Positions 51,618-61,501 of a DNA stretch of 64,000 nt are shown here, one piece after another. A model generated the notes under the pieces. That model did not search any database. It was given only the letters and a program-made list of their open reading frames with translations, and was not told where the DNA came from. Every line of letters begins with the position of its first letter. The first letter of the stretch is position 1. The translations under genes were made by a program, and so were the position numbers. The stretch comes from an uncultured Victivallaceae bacterium (GTDB taxonomy: Bacteria; Verrucomicrobiota; Lentisphaeria; Victivallales; Victivallaceae): contig CALXXL010000007.1 of assembly GCA_944392655.1 (NCBI GenBank), forward strand, positions 1 to 64,000. The letters run 5' to 3'.

Positions 51618-53654
51618 TCAGGAAAACTGCGTATCATGGAGTTTACGGTAAATTCCGTTGAGTTCCAACAATTCCTGATGAGTTCCGGCTTCTGCAATTT
51701 TCCCATGCTTTAATACCAGAATAAGATCCGCCTGTTGGATTGTGCTAAGACGGTGCGCGATTGCAAATACGGTACGGTTCGTCATTACCCGGTTAAGAGC
51801 ATCCTGCACCAAACGCTCAGTTACAGTATCTAACGCACTGGTGGCTTCATCCAAAATAAGAATTGGTGGATTTTTTAAGATTGCCCGGGCTATCGCCACC
51901 CGCTGTTTTTCACCGCCGGAAAGTTTGAACCCTTTTTCGCCGACTTCAGTATTATATCCATCCGGATGGCTACCGTCTACGATAAATTGATGGGCGTTGG
52001 CTTGTGTAGCTGCTTCTATAATCTGATCCATAGTGGCATCCGGGCATCCGTAGGCAATATTGTTGGCAATTGTGTCGTTAAACAGGATAGCATCTTGATT
52101 GACAATGCCGATATGACGCCGGATACTCTTCATGGTATAATCGCGTACATCAACTCCGTCTATCGATACACTGCCGGATTCAACATCATAGAAACGGGCA
52201 ATCAGATTGGCTATGGTTGATTTACCACTGCCGGTTTCCCCAACTACCGCAACCATTTGACCTTTCCTGATATCAAATGTAATATCACTTAAAATACGAT
52301 GTTCGCCATAAGAAAAACAAACATTGTTAAATGATATACGATCTTTAAAATCAGTAAGTTCAATTGCATCCGGCTTGACCGGCAATGCGGTATGAGTGTC
52401 CAACAGGTCAAAATAACGGTCTGCAGCTGCCATACTTCTGGAAATAGTCGGCAGAACTTTTGATAGGTTCTTTATCGGCTCATAGGCCAGAATCGCCGGT
52501 GCAAGTAGCGCTGCTATCTCGGTTAGAGATACATTCTGGGTATAACTGTATACCCCGAAAATAAGCGTTGCACCTACCGCCACTATCTCCATTAATGGCT
52601 GCATAAGCAACTGTTGGCGCAGTGCTTTTACAATGTATTTGAAATAACGGCGGTTTATAGCCCGGAATTTGGTATCTTCCTGCTCTTCCGTATTGTATGC
52701 TTTTACGACTCTTATACCTGTGAAAACCTCATGCATTCTGCTTGTTACTTCAGCAATTTTTGCAAAAGATGCTTTATATGCTTTCTTTATATGTTTGGAA
52801 AGCATCATTACCGGAAGAACAACCATCGGCATGCCGATAAATAATATTATTGGCAGAATATAATTGTCATTTTGTATGCTGGTAATGATAATGGCCGTGG
52901 CGCAGGCCAGAATCTCAATAGGGCAGCGGGTCAAATCCGCAATTACATCTGAAACACTGCTCTCAATTGCAGCTGTATCATTGGAGCAGCGGCTGATGAG
53001 ATGCCCGACGTCCATCTGTCCGTAAAAGCCAAGAGATTGTCCTAAAAGCGAACTGAAAATTTCGTTACGCATATCTGCCACAACTCTGGCACCCACCCAG
53101 CGGGTGAAAAAACGGTTTAAATAGATGGCCAGATTGCGGATCATCCACATTATCATAAAACAGAAAGCAAACATGGCGAAGATCTGCCATGAAACCCTTT
53201 CGCCACTGCTATAAATCGGAACTGAAACCTCTGTCGGCCAAGTTATTATCAGATTACTGCCATCCACTTTTGCCGGTAGGGAGTATTCACTGATCGTCTT
53301 TTCCACCTGCTTTACCAATGCCGCCATCTGAGGGTCGTCGGCATCCAGCGATGGATTTAGAACTGACTGTACCGCGTGCAGACGCTCCTCTTCACTCCAT
53401 TCAGGATGCAGATTCAGCTCATTCAGTATTTCATTCGCCGATTTCGCTGTTTCATCTGCCGTGGCAGTGGGGTTCTCAACCACCATTACCATGCGCGGTA
53501 TCATCAAGTTGGACATCAGCAATGAGCCTCCGACCGCAAAGCCAGCCAGTATGCCTACCGCCAGTTTGTATTTATACGGTTTTGCATAGCGGATCAGCCG
53601 ACGATAGCTCTGCCGCCGGAAGTTGCCTTCGTTGGAGATGTATTCCGAACCCAT
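51618..53654 (-). CDS. MsbA-like ABC exporter (fused membrane and ATPase domains)
   Basis: A 678-residue half-transporter that forms a homodimer exporting lipid or drug. Six helices come first, with an unusually large insert of roughly 85 residues between helices 1 and 2 (NPTATADETAKS to about SGERVSW), where MsbA has only a short loop. The ATPase domain has VGETGSGKST, LSGGEKQRVAIARA, LILDEATSALD and the H-loop AHRLST. ATG 53654 lies 2 bp after the stop of the DegT-type gene. The pairing with an aminotransferase of the nucleotide-sugar type hints at surface glycolipid export, but this is inference. Confidence 0.88.
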   Translation of the reverse strand: MGSEYISNEGNFRRQSYRRLIRYAKPYKYKLAVGILAGFAVGGSLLMSNLMIPRMVMVVENPTATADETAKSANEILNELNLHPEWSEEERLHAVQSVLNPSLDADDPQMAALVKQVEKTISEYSLPAKVDGSNLIITWPTEVSVPIYSSGERVSWQIFAMFAFCFMIMWMIRNLAIYLNRFFTRWVGARVVADMRNEIFSSLLGQSLGFYGQMDVGHLISRCSNDTAAIESSVSDVIADLTRCPIEILACATAIIITSIQNDNYILPIILFIGMPMVVLPVMMLSKHIKKAYKASFAKIAEVTSRMHEVFTGIRVVKAYNTEEQEDTKFRAINRRYFKYIVKALRQQLLMQPLMEIVAVGATLIFGVYSYTQNVSLTEIAALLAPAILAYEPIKNLSKVLPTISRSMAAADRYFDLLDTHTALPVKPDAIELTDFKDRISFNNVCFSYGEHRILSDITFDIRKGQMVAVVGETGSGKSTIANLIARFYDVESGSVSIDGVDVRDYTMKSIRRHIGIVNQDAILFNDTIANNIAYGCPDATMDQIIEAATQANAHQFIVDGSHPDGYNTEVGEKGFKLSGGEKQRVAIARAILKNPPILILDEATSALDTVTERLVQDALNRVMTNRTVFAIAHRLSTIQQADLILVLKHGKIAEAGTHQELLELNGIYRKLHDTQFS

Positions 53655-53656
53655 AA

Positions 53657-54784
53657 TCAGCAACCGGAAAGGACTTTCTCAAAGCATTCAACAATGTATT
53701 GACGCATTTCCGTGGTGGATTCAGGATAAATCGGCAATGCCAGGATATCTTTGGCTACCGTTTCTGCAACCGGCATATCACCGACTTTACCACCAAGATT
53801 TTTGAAGCAGGCTTGCAGATGCAACGGGAGCGGATAGTAGACCATGCATCCGACACCAAGCTCAGCCATCTGAGCTTTTACTTTATCGCGGTCAGCTCCA
53901 ACAATTCTGATGCAGAACTGATTGTATATGTGACGTACCGGATAATTGGCCAATCCGGGGAGAATTACCCGATCGGCAATCTTGCTCGCGGAAAATAGCT
54001 TGCGATACTCTTCCGCGTTGTGTTGACGGGCTTCGGTCCAACTGTCCAGATGTGGCAGTTTGATAGCCAGAATTGCTGCCTGGAGCGCGTCTAAACGGAA
54101 ATTGCCGCCAACTTCTTCATGAATATAGGTTGATCCCTGGCCATGATTGCGGAGTCTCTTTAAATGTTTGCCGCGTTCTTCGCTGTTGGTTGTTACTGCT
54201 CCGCCGTCACCAAATCCACCGAGATTTTTCGTCGGGAAAAAGCTGAATGCACCGTAATCGCCAATGCTGCCGGCACGCTGGCCATTATATTCTGCTCCGA
54301 TTGACTGGCAGGCATCTTCAATTACAATCAGGTTATGACTCTTGGCAATATCCATTATCTTGCCCATATCGGCGCACTGTCCAAAAAGATGAACCGGAAT
54401 AACCGCTTTGGTTTTCGGGGTTATTTTGCGTTCAAAATCAGCAGGATCCAGATTGAAGGTTACCGGATCAATGTCTGCAAAAACCGGAGTTGCTCCCACT
54501 CTGGCGATTGCGCCTGCTGTGGCAAAGAAAGTAAAGGTCGGTGCGATAACTTCATCGCCTGGCCCGATACCTTCCGCCATGAGAGAGATTATAAGCGCAT
54601 CAGAGCCGGAGGTTACTCCGACTGTGGCCGCAGTATGACAGTAATCGTTCATCATCGCCTCAAAATTTTCGACCTTGGGGCCGAGAATAAAGCGTTGGGA
54701 TTCGCAAACTTCAGCTATCTCTTTTAGAATTTCATCTTTCAGACTGTTGAACTGGGGGCGCAAGTCGAGTATGGATATTTGCAT
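53657..54784 (-). CDS. DegT/DnrJ/EryC1/StrS-family PLP aminotransferase
   Basis: A 375-residue sugar aminotransferase that makes amino-sugars for lipopolysaccharide, glycans or glycolipids. K186 in SFFPTKNLGG is the pyridoxal-phosphate lysine. DACQSIGA (the Asp contacting PLP) and VTSGSDAL are also typical. A close match in style is WlbE/WbpE or ArnB-like UDP-sugar aminotransferases. The substrate is not readable. It is followed 2 bp later by the ABC exporter on the same strand. Confidence 0.92.
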   Translation of the reverse strand: MQISILDLRPQFNSLKDEILKEIAEVCESQRFILGPKVENFEAMMNDYCHTAATVGVTSGSDALIISLMAEGIGPGDEVIAPTFTFFATAGAIARVGATPVFADIDPVTFNLDPADFERKITPKTKAVIPVHLFGQCADMGKIMDIAKSHNLIVIEDACQSIGAEYNGQRAGSIGDYGAFSFFPTKNLGGFGDGGAVTTNSEERGKHLKRLRNHGQGSTYIHEEVGGNFRLDALQAAILAIKLPHLDSWTEARQHNAEEYRKLFSASKIADRVILPGLANYPVRHIYNQFCIRIVGADRDKVKAQMAELGVGCMVYYPLPLHLQACFKNLGGKVGDMPVAETVAKDILALPIYPESTTEMRQYIVECFEKVLSGC

Positions 54785-54945
54785 TTTTCTGGCACTCCTT
54801 CAAAATAAATGTTTTTACTTTTATATTAAAATAGCTCAAAATCTGTTTTTTTCATATACCAGGTGCATTTTTTTCAATTTTTTATTATCTCTAATTCTCA
54901 ATTGAATTGTTTGGGTGTTATATTAATGGAAAACTTGGAGCATAT

Positions 54946-56154
54946 ATGAAAGAAGGTGACAGATTTAAGTGTCGTGTGGATTCCGTTGCTTTTGGCGGTG
55001 ACGGCGTTGCACATATTGAAGATATGGTGGTTTTCATACCCCAGGTGTTGCCCGGAGAGCTGATTGAAGCTAAAATCAGAAAAATCAAAAAAGATTATAT
55101 CCGGGCGGCAGCGGTGAACATTCTGGAGCCTTCTCCTTTGCGTATTATCCCTGAGTGTAAATATTTTAAATATTGTCCCGGCTGCACTTATGCACATGCG
55201 GATTATCAGTTGGAACTGGATATTAAACTCGATCAGTTGAAGCACATACTCAGGGTTGAAAATCAGATTCATGCCGCGGATATAGCAGTTGCTTTCTCAG
55301 GAAAATCAGAGAATGGCGTAAGCCCGGCAAAACGTAATAAGATTGTTCTTCACGCTGCAAAAGAGCGTGGCGAAACTGTTCTGGGATATGTTTCTGGAAA
55401 CGGCAGTGTAGTTGATATCGAGTGTTGTTTGGCCGCCAATCCTGAAATTAATGCCGAATTGGCAGCGATGCGGAACAAAGCCGGATTCTTTCACTCTCTG
55501 CATGACGGTATGGATGTTACCTTCCGTTATACTGAAAATAATGGTGTGCTTATGTGGCGCAACAAGCCGCCGCGCAATGCATCATGGCTGAAGGAGCAAA
55601 TGCCGTTTGGCAGTTTTTCCGTTCCTGCCGGAAGTTTTTCCCAGGTTAATCCGTCCGGGGCGGCGGCATTGCTTGATCTGGTAAAATCGGAGTTAATGCG
55701 CAAAAAGGCCGATATTGTGGCGGATGTTTACTGCGGCGCAGGATTGTTCGGCTTGCAGGCTGTGCTTTGCGGCGCTACAAGGGTAATCGGTATTGAAAGT
55801 GATGCCGATGCTGTTGCTGCGGCAAAATACAACTTCAAACAATACGGTTTTGAAGATAATTCGGAGTTCATTGCCGGAGATGCGGCAGAAGTGATAGGCG
55901 AAATTACTGCAGGAATGGATGAATCCGGCATTTTGATAGTCGATCCTCCACGAGGCGGTATGGAAGGGAAAGTCGTTGGCGCAATAGGTGCATCAAATAT
56001 CAGACGGATGATCTATATATCGTGTAATCCGTCAACTTTGGGACGGGATCTGCGCCGTCTTGCCGGATATGGTTTTGAGGCGGTGCAAGTCACGATGGTT
56101 AATATGTTTCCACGCAGCGGGCATTTTGAGGTGTTTACAGTGTTGGAGCGATAA
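54946..56154 (+). CDS. TrmA/RlmD-family RNA 5-methyluridine methyltransferase
   Basis: A 402-residue SAM-dependent RNA methyltransferase. An N-terminal TRAM domain (residues 3-55) precedes an iron-sulfur-like cysteine cluster (ECKYFKYCPGCTY). The SAM-binding DVYCGAGLFGLQA and the catalytic Cys in YISCNPSTLGRDL follow. It could modify tRNA U54 or 23S rRNA U747/U1939. ATG 54946 has GGAGC upstream; an open frame runs 13 codons further. The next gene starts 3 bp after its stop. Confidence 0.92.
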   Translation: MKEGDRFKCRVDSVAFGGDGVAHIEDMVVFIPQVLPGELIEAKIRKIKKDYIRAAAVNILEPSPLRIIPECKYFKYCPGCTYAHADYQLELDIKLDQLKHILRVENQIHAADIAVAFSGKSENGVSPAKRNKIVLHAAKERGETVLGYVSGNGSVVDIECCLAANPEINAELAAMRNKAGFFHSLHDGMDVTFRYTENNGVLMWRNKPPRNASWLKEQMPFGSFSVPAGSFSQVNPSGAAALLDLVKSELMRKKADIVADVYCGAGLFGLQAVLCGATRVIGIESDADAVAAAKYNFKQYGFEDNSEFIAGDAAEVIGEITAGMDESGILIVDPPRGGMEGKVVGAIGASNIRRMIYISCNPSTLGRDLRRLAGYGFEAVQVTMVNMFPRSGHFEVFTVLER

Positions 56155-56157
56155 CAG

Positions 56158-56862
56158 ATGAATTCTGAATTAAATGCAGATAATCTGAATGCCGGACACC
56201 GGCAGCGGCTGTTTAACCGTTTTTCGGCATCCGGTTTCAGCGGAATGGCGGAACATGAGATTTTAGAGTTGATTCTCTTTTCCGCTATTCCACGCCGGGA
56301 TGTAAAGCCACTGGCTAAGAAGTTATTATTGCGTTTTGGTTCTGTCGCTGCGGTATTGGATGCAGAGAAGAACGAGTTGCTTAACATTGCCGGGATTGGT
56401 GAACGGACGGTGGCTCAATTAAGACTGTATCGGGAAATTGTAACATTATATGTGGGACAGACCAAGGTTAAGCGGGAAACGCTCAATTCCGGCCGGGCGG
56501 TCGCAGATTTTGCCCGGGTAAAACTTGGAGGAAGCCGCTATGAGAATTTTATGGTTGTTTTCCTCAATACCCAGAATAAATTGATCGATTTTGATGTTAC
56601 GCAGGGTACGGTAAACCGGGCTACCGTGTATCCGCGGAATATAGCCAAACGGGCGCTGGAACTTCATGCCGATGCGGTCATTCTTGCTCACAATCATCCG
56701 GGTGACAATGCCATGCCGTCTGCTGAAGATGTTGCCATTACAGGAATTATCAGGGAAGCATTGAATGCGGTTGAGGTTCGGTTGATTGACCACATAGTGG
56801 TTACACCATCGGATTATGTAAGTCTGCGGGCGATGGGAGTTATGGATAATGGAGATGCGTGA
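56158..56862 (+). CDS. radC: RadC-family JAB-domain protein
   Basis: A 234-residue protein with an N-terminal helix-hairpin-helix region (LLNIAGIGERTVAQL) and a C-terminal JAB/MPN metal-binding domain, motif HNHPGDNAMPSAED. The family was linked to DNA repair by name, but its biochemical role is unsettled. It is co-transcribed with the methyltransferase (3-bp gap), and its end overlaps the next gene by 14 bp. Confidence 0.94.
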   Translation: MNSELNADNLNAGHRQRLFNRFSASGFSGMAEHEILELILFSAIPRRDVKPLAKKLLLRFGSVAAVLDAEKNELLNIAGIGERTVAQLRLYREIVTLYVGQTKVKRETLNSGRAVADFARVKLGGSRYENFMVVFLNTQNKLIDFDVTQGTVNRATVYPRNIAKRALELHADAVILAHNHPGDNAMPSAEDVAITGIIREALNAVEVRLIDHIVVTPSDYVSLRAMGVMDNGDA

Positions 56863-57694
56863 TGAGATGCTGACGGGGCATGTGATTGTCGCCGCCGGTA
56901 AATTGGAACGTATGTTGAAAGAGGCAGGCGCAACCGCAGCCGGGATTCATGATTCTGTAAGTGAAATAGAGAATAAGTTATCACCTGAATGTGTAAAAAA
57001 GCTCCGTTATATAGCGTCAGTACGCAATAAACTCGCTCACGGAGAATCTTTAAGTGAACCATTGGATCTGGCGGTATTTGATGCGGCATGTAATGAGGTC
57101 GCTCTGGAATTGAAGAGGTGTGCCGGGAAAAAAGGCAGGCAGAAAACAGAACATGCTCCGGAAAATATGATAGATGAGCTTGATAGAGAGTTCCGGCTTT
57201 CTGTGAAAAAGCGGCTCAGATTATGTGGAATGATTCCAGGTTTGAATATCGTTTATTTTTGTGCTTTATGTATAAGGGCGTTTTATAATGCTGTTCAGCC
57301 GCTGATACTGTTGATATTCAGTTTGATTGCAGTGCCGGTTTTGATTGAAAGTTGCAGGAGTGGTAACCGGCTTTGTCTCTTTATTGGCGGCATGTTTTTT
57401 GTCCTATACTGGGCATTGACTTTGATTTACGGTTTTTCCAAAAGGATTGAATATCCTGAAATTACCAGATTCTGGTATGTTGTCCCTTTTGCTTCAATAG
57501 TATATCTTTGCCGGATGATTGGCAGAACCACGGAATGGGGCGGATTTATTTGCGGGATTATTCCTTTATGTGGTTATGTTGCTGCTTCAGTGATATGGCA
57601 GTATGGTAATATCAATGGCGCTATTGGGGTAATTGTTGTAATCTGGCTGATTGGAATGATGATAGTCGGATTAAGAAAAAATTATTCTTTTTGA
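56849..57694 (+). CDS. HEPN-like N-terminal domain fused to membrane helices
   Basis: A 281-residue protein I cannot assign to a named family. Residues 1-95 are all-helical and contain YIASVRNKLAHGE, an R-x4-H motif (R59, H64) like that of HEPN and DUF4145 proteins, some of which are RNases. A Lys/Arg-rich linker (95-130) precedes about five hydrophobic helices (from about 133 to 275). ATG 56849 has GGGAG 9 nt upstream and overlaps radC by 14 bp; ATG 56855 or 56867 are alternatives. It could be a membrane-tethered nucleic-acid sensor or a purely structural helix bundle. Confidence 0.8.
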   Translation: MEMRDEMLTGHVIVAAGKLERMLKEAGATAAGIHDSVSEIENKLSPECVKKLRYIASVRNKLAHGESLSEPLDLAVFDAACNEVALELKRCAGKKGRQKTEHAPENMIDELDREFRLSVKKRLRLCGMIPGLNIVYFCALCIRAFYNAVQPLILLIFSLIAVPVLIESCRSGNRLCLFIGGMFFVLYWALTLIYGFSKRIEYPEITRFWYVVPFASIVYLCRMIGRTTEWGGFICGIIPLCGYVAASVIWQYGNINGAIGVIVVIWLIGMMIVGLRKNYSF

Positions 57695-57825
57695 AACTTT
57701 ATTGTGATTAATTTACAATCGGGAATGATAATATCATAAAAATTTTTGTCGCAGATATTTATTTTTCAACACAATTCTTATATATTATAGGGTGAAGAAG
57801 TTATTGTTTTCTGGAGGTGTTGAAA

Positions 57826-58392
57826 ATGTTATGCGAGATATGCGGCAAAAATGAAGCCACAATTCATATAGAGGAAATCACTGACGGCAAAAGTAAAACT
57901 CTGCATCTGTGCGGTGAATGCATGGCAAAAAATCCTTCACTCGGCGGGGTTGATATCAACGCTTTCAATCTCGGCGATATTATCTGTAACTGGGCCGGCG
58001 GTGTAAATAAGAAACATTCTGACAATGGAGATAATAATTCAGAAAGCTCTGATAATAAGAAGACGGTGATTTGTGATGTGTGTGGTTGGACTGCGGAAAA
58101 ACTACATAAAACCGGGCGAATGGGGTGTCCTGAATGTTATCGCTATTTTCATGATATGCTTGCTCCAGCATTAAATACAATGCACCGCGGTATAACTCAT
58201 ACCGGAAAAAATCCGGCGGGGAATGCATTGTCGCCGGAACGTGAGATATTGATCCAGATTTCCGCGTTGAAAAATGAACAGAAAAAGTGTATCGCAGCTG
58301 AAGATTATGAGCAGGCAGCTGTTTTGCGGGATAAGATCAGTTCACTGGAAGAAGATTTGAAACGCCAAAATACCGGAGCTGAAAATGAGTGA
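57826..58392 (+). CDS. mcsA: McsA, activator of protein arginine kinase
   Basis: A 188-residue zinc protein. Two zinc-binding modules are seen, CEICGKNEA...CGEC and CDVCGW...GCPECYRYF. The C-terminal UVR motif (ALKNEQKKCIAAEDYEQAAVLRDKI) follows. In Bacillus, McsA binds and activates McsB. ATG 57826 follows GGAGGTGTTGAAA. The next gene, mcsB, overlaps its end by 8 bp. The ctsR and clpC genes that flank this pair in Firmicutes are absent. Confidence 0.92.
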   Translation: MLCEICGKNEATIHIEEITDGKSKTLHLCGECMAKNPSLGGVDINAFNLGDIICNWAGGVNKKHSDNGDNNSESSDNKKTVICDVCGWTAEKLHKTGRMGCPECYRYFHDMLAPALNTMHRGITHTGKNPAGNALSPEREILIQISALKNEQKKCIAAEDYEQAAVLRDKISSLEEDLKRQNTGAENE

Positions 58393-59440
58393 TCCATTGA
58401 TTGATAAACTGTTGGAAAATTCAATCGGATGGTTGGCGGACAGTGGACCGGATGAGGACATCGCCATAAGTTCGCGTATCCGGCTGGCTCGTAATCTGAA
58501 CGGATGTAATTTCCCGATAAATTGCGATGATGAACAGCTGGAGACGGTTGAGACAATTGTTGATTCAGCTATGCGCGGCGGTTTAGAACCTGATTGGATG
58601 AATTTTAAGGTTGACCGTCTGGATGATTCGGATAAAATGATCCTTTTTGAGCGACGTTTGGCCAGCAAAGAGCTCTTCAGTCGCAAACGCGGAGCCGGAC
58701 TGTGGACTTCACCGGATGAACGGTTGAGCTTGATGGTAAATGAAGAAGATCATCTACGTATTCAGTCCGTATTGCCTGGATTCCAGCTGGAGAAAGTTTA
58801 TGAGACAATAGATCGGTTTGATGATGAACTTTCAGCTGGATTGGATTACGCTTTTGATTCAACGCTTGGCTATTTGACTTGCTGTCCAAGTAATCTTGGA
58901 ACCGGCATGAGGGCATCAGTCATGCTGCATTTGCCCGGATTGGTGCTGTCAAATCAGATTGGCGGCGTATTGCAAGGCGTACGGAAACTTAATTTCGCAG
59001 TAAGAGGTATTTTCGGTGAAGGTTCGGATAATCGCGGAAATCTTTTTCAGGTATCCAATCAGAGCACACTCGGGGAGAGTGAGCCGGAAATTATTGAACG
59101 GTTGAGTAATATTATCGGAAAACTTATTGACTATGAAAAACGGGCACGGCAACGGTTGTTGGCTAAGCAGTCGCAAATGGTATTCGACCGGGTGGGACGA
59201 GCGTATGGGACATTGCGTTATTGTTATATGCTTTCCAGTGAAGAGGCCTTGAATTCTCTATCTCTGATTCGATTCGGAGTGGATATGGGAATGTTTTCCT
59301 CTATGGATATTCATATGGTAAATGAGCTTTTTGTAAGGATAAATCCGGCTCATCTTCAGCGGGCATATGGTGCAGTTGAAGATGCTCAGGCACGGGATGT
59401 GTTGCGGGCAAGAATGATGCGTGAGCGATTGCGCGGATGA
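58385..59440 (+). CDS. mcsB: Protein arginine kinase McsB
   Basis: A 351-residue phosphagen-kinase-fold enzyme that phosphorylates arginine side chains, marking proteins for ClpCP in Bacillus. The N-terminal SSRIRLARNLNGCNFP, the later INEEDH-like VNEEDHLRIQ loop, and LTCCPSNLGTGMRASVMLHLP (catalytic Cys loop) are family features. Length is normal. Presence in a Gram-negative-type genome fits reports for the PVC group but deserves a check. It is translated with mcsA and followed 26 bp later by a sensor kinase. Confidence 0.95.
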   Translation: MSDPLIDKLLENSIGWLADSGPDEDIAISSRIRLARNLNGCNFPINCDDEQLETVETIVDSAMRGGLEPDWMNFKVDRLDDSDKMILFERRLASKELFSRKRGAGLWTSPDERLSLMVNEEDHLRIQSVLPGFQLEKVYETIDRFDDELSAGLDYAFDSTLGYLTCCPSNLGTGMRASVMLHLPGLVLSNQIGGVLQGVRKLNFAVRGIFGEGSDNRGNLFQVSNQSTLGESEPEIIERLSNIIGKLIDYEKRARQRLLAKQSQMVFDRVGRAYGTLRYCYMLSSEEALNSLSLIRFGVDMGMFSSMDIHMVNELFVRINPAHLQRAYGAVEDAQARDVLRARMMRERLRG

Positions 59441-59466
59441 TAATTCAGTGATAATACAGGATTGGC

Positions 59467-61449
59467 GTGATCATGATTGGAGTTGAAGCAATTCTGATGT
59501 TCTTTCTGGAACTGACTCTGGTTATGGTTACCTTATGCCTTTTGCTAAGACTACGCAATTCTGTCGGAACATCTTCATTTACAATTCTTATCGGCGCGCT
59601 GATTATTTTCGGCGAATTCATGATGGCTGGCAGAGTTGGCTTGAAAAGCGGAAATATTCATGGAATAGAGTTGCTTATGCCGTTGCAGTGGGTGGTTTTA
59701 AGACCGTGCCTGGCGGTGATATTGCTTGTATATATTACTGACGGAGTATTGGCCGCACAACGGATTATTGTTGGCGTCTTGATATCTTTGGGTTTGTTTT
59801 TTTATTTGTGCAAGCTGACGCAGTTTCAAGAAAATAATCTTCCTTATCCACTATCGTTTTTCGGGCCTAGCGCTGAATTAAATAATATACTTGAAGCTTT
59901 TTCCGCTTTGGCTATTTCAGAGATATTGCTGTTGCTATTGGCCATGCTGTTTATGCCGGTTTTTTATTCTATTTTGAAAAAACTCAGACTTCCGATTTAT
60001 CTGCGGTTATGCGGTTCTATGCTTCCGTTTGTGTTATTTACCTGGATGGTCGCCAGCTGGCTCTCATTTTCTCCTGATTCCACAGGAAAGATTTCCGGTC
60101 TGATAATGGTTGATATTACGGTAATGTGTTATCTCAGCTTGATAATGTGGCTATATCTCACTCGTGTGGAAAAAGAGCCTGAATACGATAATCCCAATGG
60201 CCCGTGGGAGTTGTTGTTCGCCTTCTTCTGCGGATACGGAAAATCCTTGTTTTTGCAGAAAAACCTTCTGGATTGGGAGAACCGTCATAAAATGGTTATG
60301 CAGAACGCTACTGATATGATTATGTTGTTTGATGATCAGGGTATAATTCATGACGCTAATATTGCAGCATTGAGAATATTGGGATATGAAAATGTGACTG
60401 ATTTAATTCGCGAAGTTAACTTTTTCACCTTGTCCGGTTTAAAGGGCGGGATGTTTAGCGCTCTTGATAAGGAAAATTTTCGTGGTGATCGCAGAAGATT
60501 GGATATCGTTTTAAAAGATGGTTCCATATTAAATCTGGATGCAGCGTTTTCCCGTATAACTTTGAAAAATTCTCCATTGATAATGATGGTTGGACGTGAT
60601 GTTTCGGAAGAGACAAAAATAATGAAAGATAAGAATGATCTCGCAGAACAAGTAGTGCATTTGCAACGATTGGAAGCATTGGGTAAACTAACTGGCGGAA
60701 TTGCCCATGATTTCAATAATTATATTCACGCAATACTTGGCCACTTGGATCTTATTGAGATGAAATATGATTTGAAGAATCCGGAATTGATTGCCCATCT
60801 GCATAAAATAGGGGATGTTGCTGAGCAAGCTGGAAGATTGACCGGACAATTGTTGGGGTTTGCACGTAAAGGTAAATATATGGTGGTAGAGCTGGATTTA
60901 AGAGAGCTTGGTGAACGTGCCTTGGAGCTTTTCCTGCCAAAAAATCGTGGAGAAGTGGAAATTAGTTGTAAAATAGGAGATGAGCCTCTACTGGTTAATG
61001 GTGACAAGGTTCAGTTACAGCAGGTCATGTTGAATCTGCTTTTGAATGCAGTAGATGCCTTAAAAGACAATCCACCTGAGCGGCCTCCAATGCTTACTGT
61101 GATGGCCGGAAAAGCTCTTGAATCACCTGTTCTGCCGGAGCCACCACGCCCGATAGGCGGCTCTCAGCAGTCGATTAATTTTGCTGATTATTATTTTATT
61201 ATGGTTCGCGATAATGGCAAAGGGATGGATAAAGAGACCTTAGAGCAGGTTTTTGATCCGTTTTTTACCACCAAACCCGTAGGCGAGGGGACTGGCATGG
61301 GCCTTCCAATGGTTTACGGTGCAATTACTAATCATTACGGTTGGGTACAAGTTAAGAGTAAATTGGATAGCGGGACAGCTGTGTTGCTATTTTTCCCTGC
61401 ATCGTATGTGAAAAATCCAATTCCTATACAGGCGGAAGTTGAATTATAA
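59467..61449 (+). CDS. Membrane sensor histidine kinase with PAS domain
   Basis: A 660-residue kinase. The N-terminal half has about seven hydrophobic helices (7TM-like sensor, residues 1-240), followed by a PAS domain (about 275-400). The dimerisation/phosphoacceptor helix GGIAHDFNN carries the histidine near 414. The ATPase domain shows N-box [13 protein letters not shown]1 DNGKGMD and G2 [14 protein letters not shown] 59467 has AGGA 5 nt upstream; ATG 59473 is an alternative. No response regulator or receiver domain is present, so its partner is encoded elsewhere. Confidence 0.92.
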   Translation: MIMIGVEAILMFFLELTLVMVTLCLLLRLRNSVGTSSFTILIGALIIFGEFMMAGRVGLKSGNIHGIELLMPLQWVVLRPCLAVILLVYITDGVLAAQRIIVGVLISLGLFFYLCKLTQFQENNLPYPLSFFGPSAELNNILEAFSALAISEILLLLLAMLFMPVFYSILKKLRLPIYLRLCGSMLPFVLFTWMVASWLSFSPDSTGKISGLIMVDITVMCYLSLIMWLYLTRVEKEPEYDNPNGPWELLFAFFCGYGKSLFLQKNLLDWENRHKMVMQNATDMIMLFDDQGIIHDANIAALRILGYENVTDLIREVNFFTLSGLKGGMFSALDKENFRGDRRRLDIVLKDGSILNLDAAFSRITLKNSPLIMMVGRDVSEETKIMKDKNDLAEQVVHLQRLEALGKLTGGIAHDFNNYIHAILGHLDLIEMKYDLKNPELIAHLHKIGDVAEQAGRLTGQLLGFARKGKYMVVELDLRELGERALELFLPKNRGEVEISCKIGDEPLLVNGDKVQLQQVMLNLLLNAVDALKDNPPERPPMLTVMAGKALESPVLPEPPRPIGGSQQSINFADYYFIMVRDNGKGMDKETLEQVFDPFFTTKPVGEGTGMGLPMVYGAITNHYGWVQVKSKLDSGTAVLLFFPASYVKNPIPIQAEVEL

Positions 61450-61460
61450 AAATAAAAAAA

Positions 61461-61484
61461 TCCCGTCAGTTTTTTTTGACGGGA
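61461..61484 (-). terminator. Terminator of the ABM/SWEET-like pair
   Basis: An 8-bp stem, TCCCGTCA (61461-61468) with TGACGGGA (61477-61484). On the minus strand it is followed by a run of T. Confidence 0.8.
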
Positions 61485-61501
61485 GGAATTACAGCGAGAA
61501 T

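Noticed and set aside
56849-57694. Toxin-antitoxin module based on the HEPN-like domain
   Set aside because: There is no MNT nucleotidyltransferase or other small antitoxin-like partner next to it; only radC upstream.
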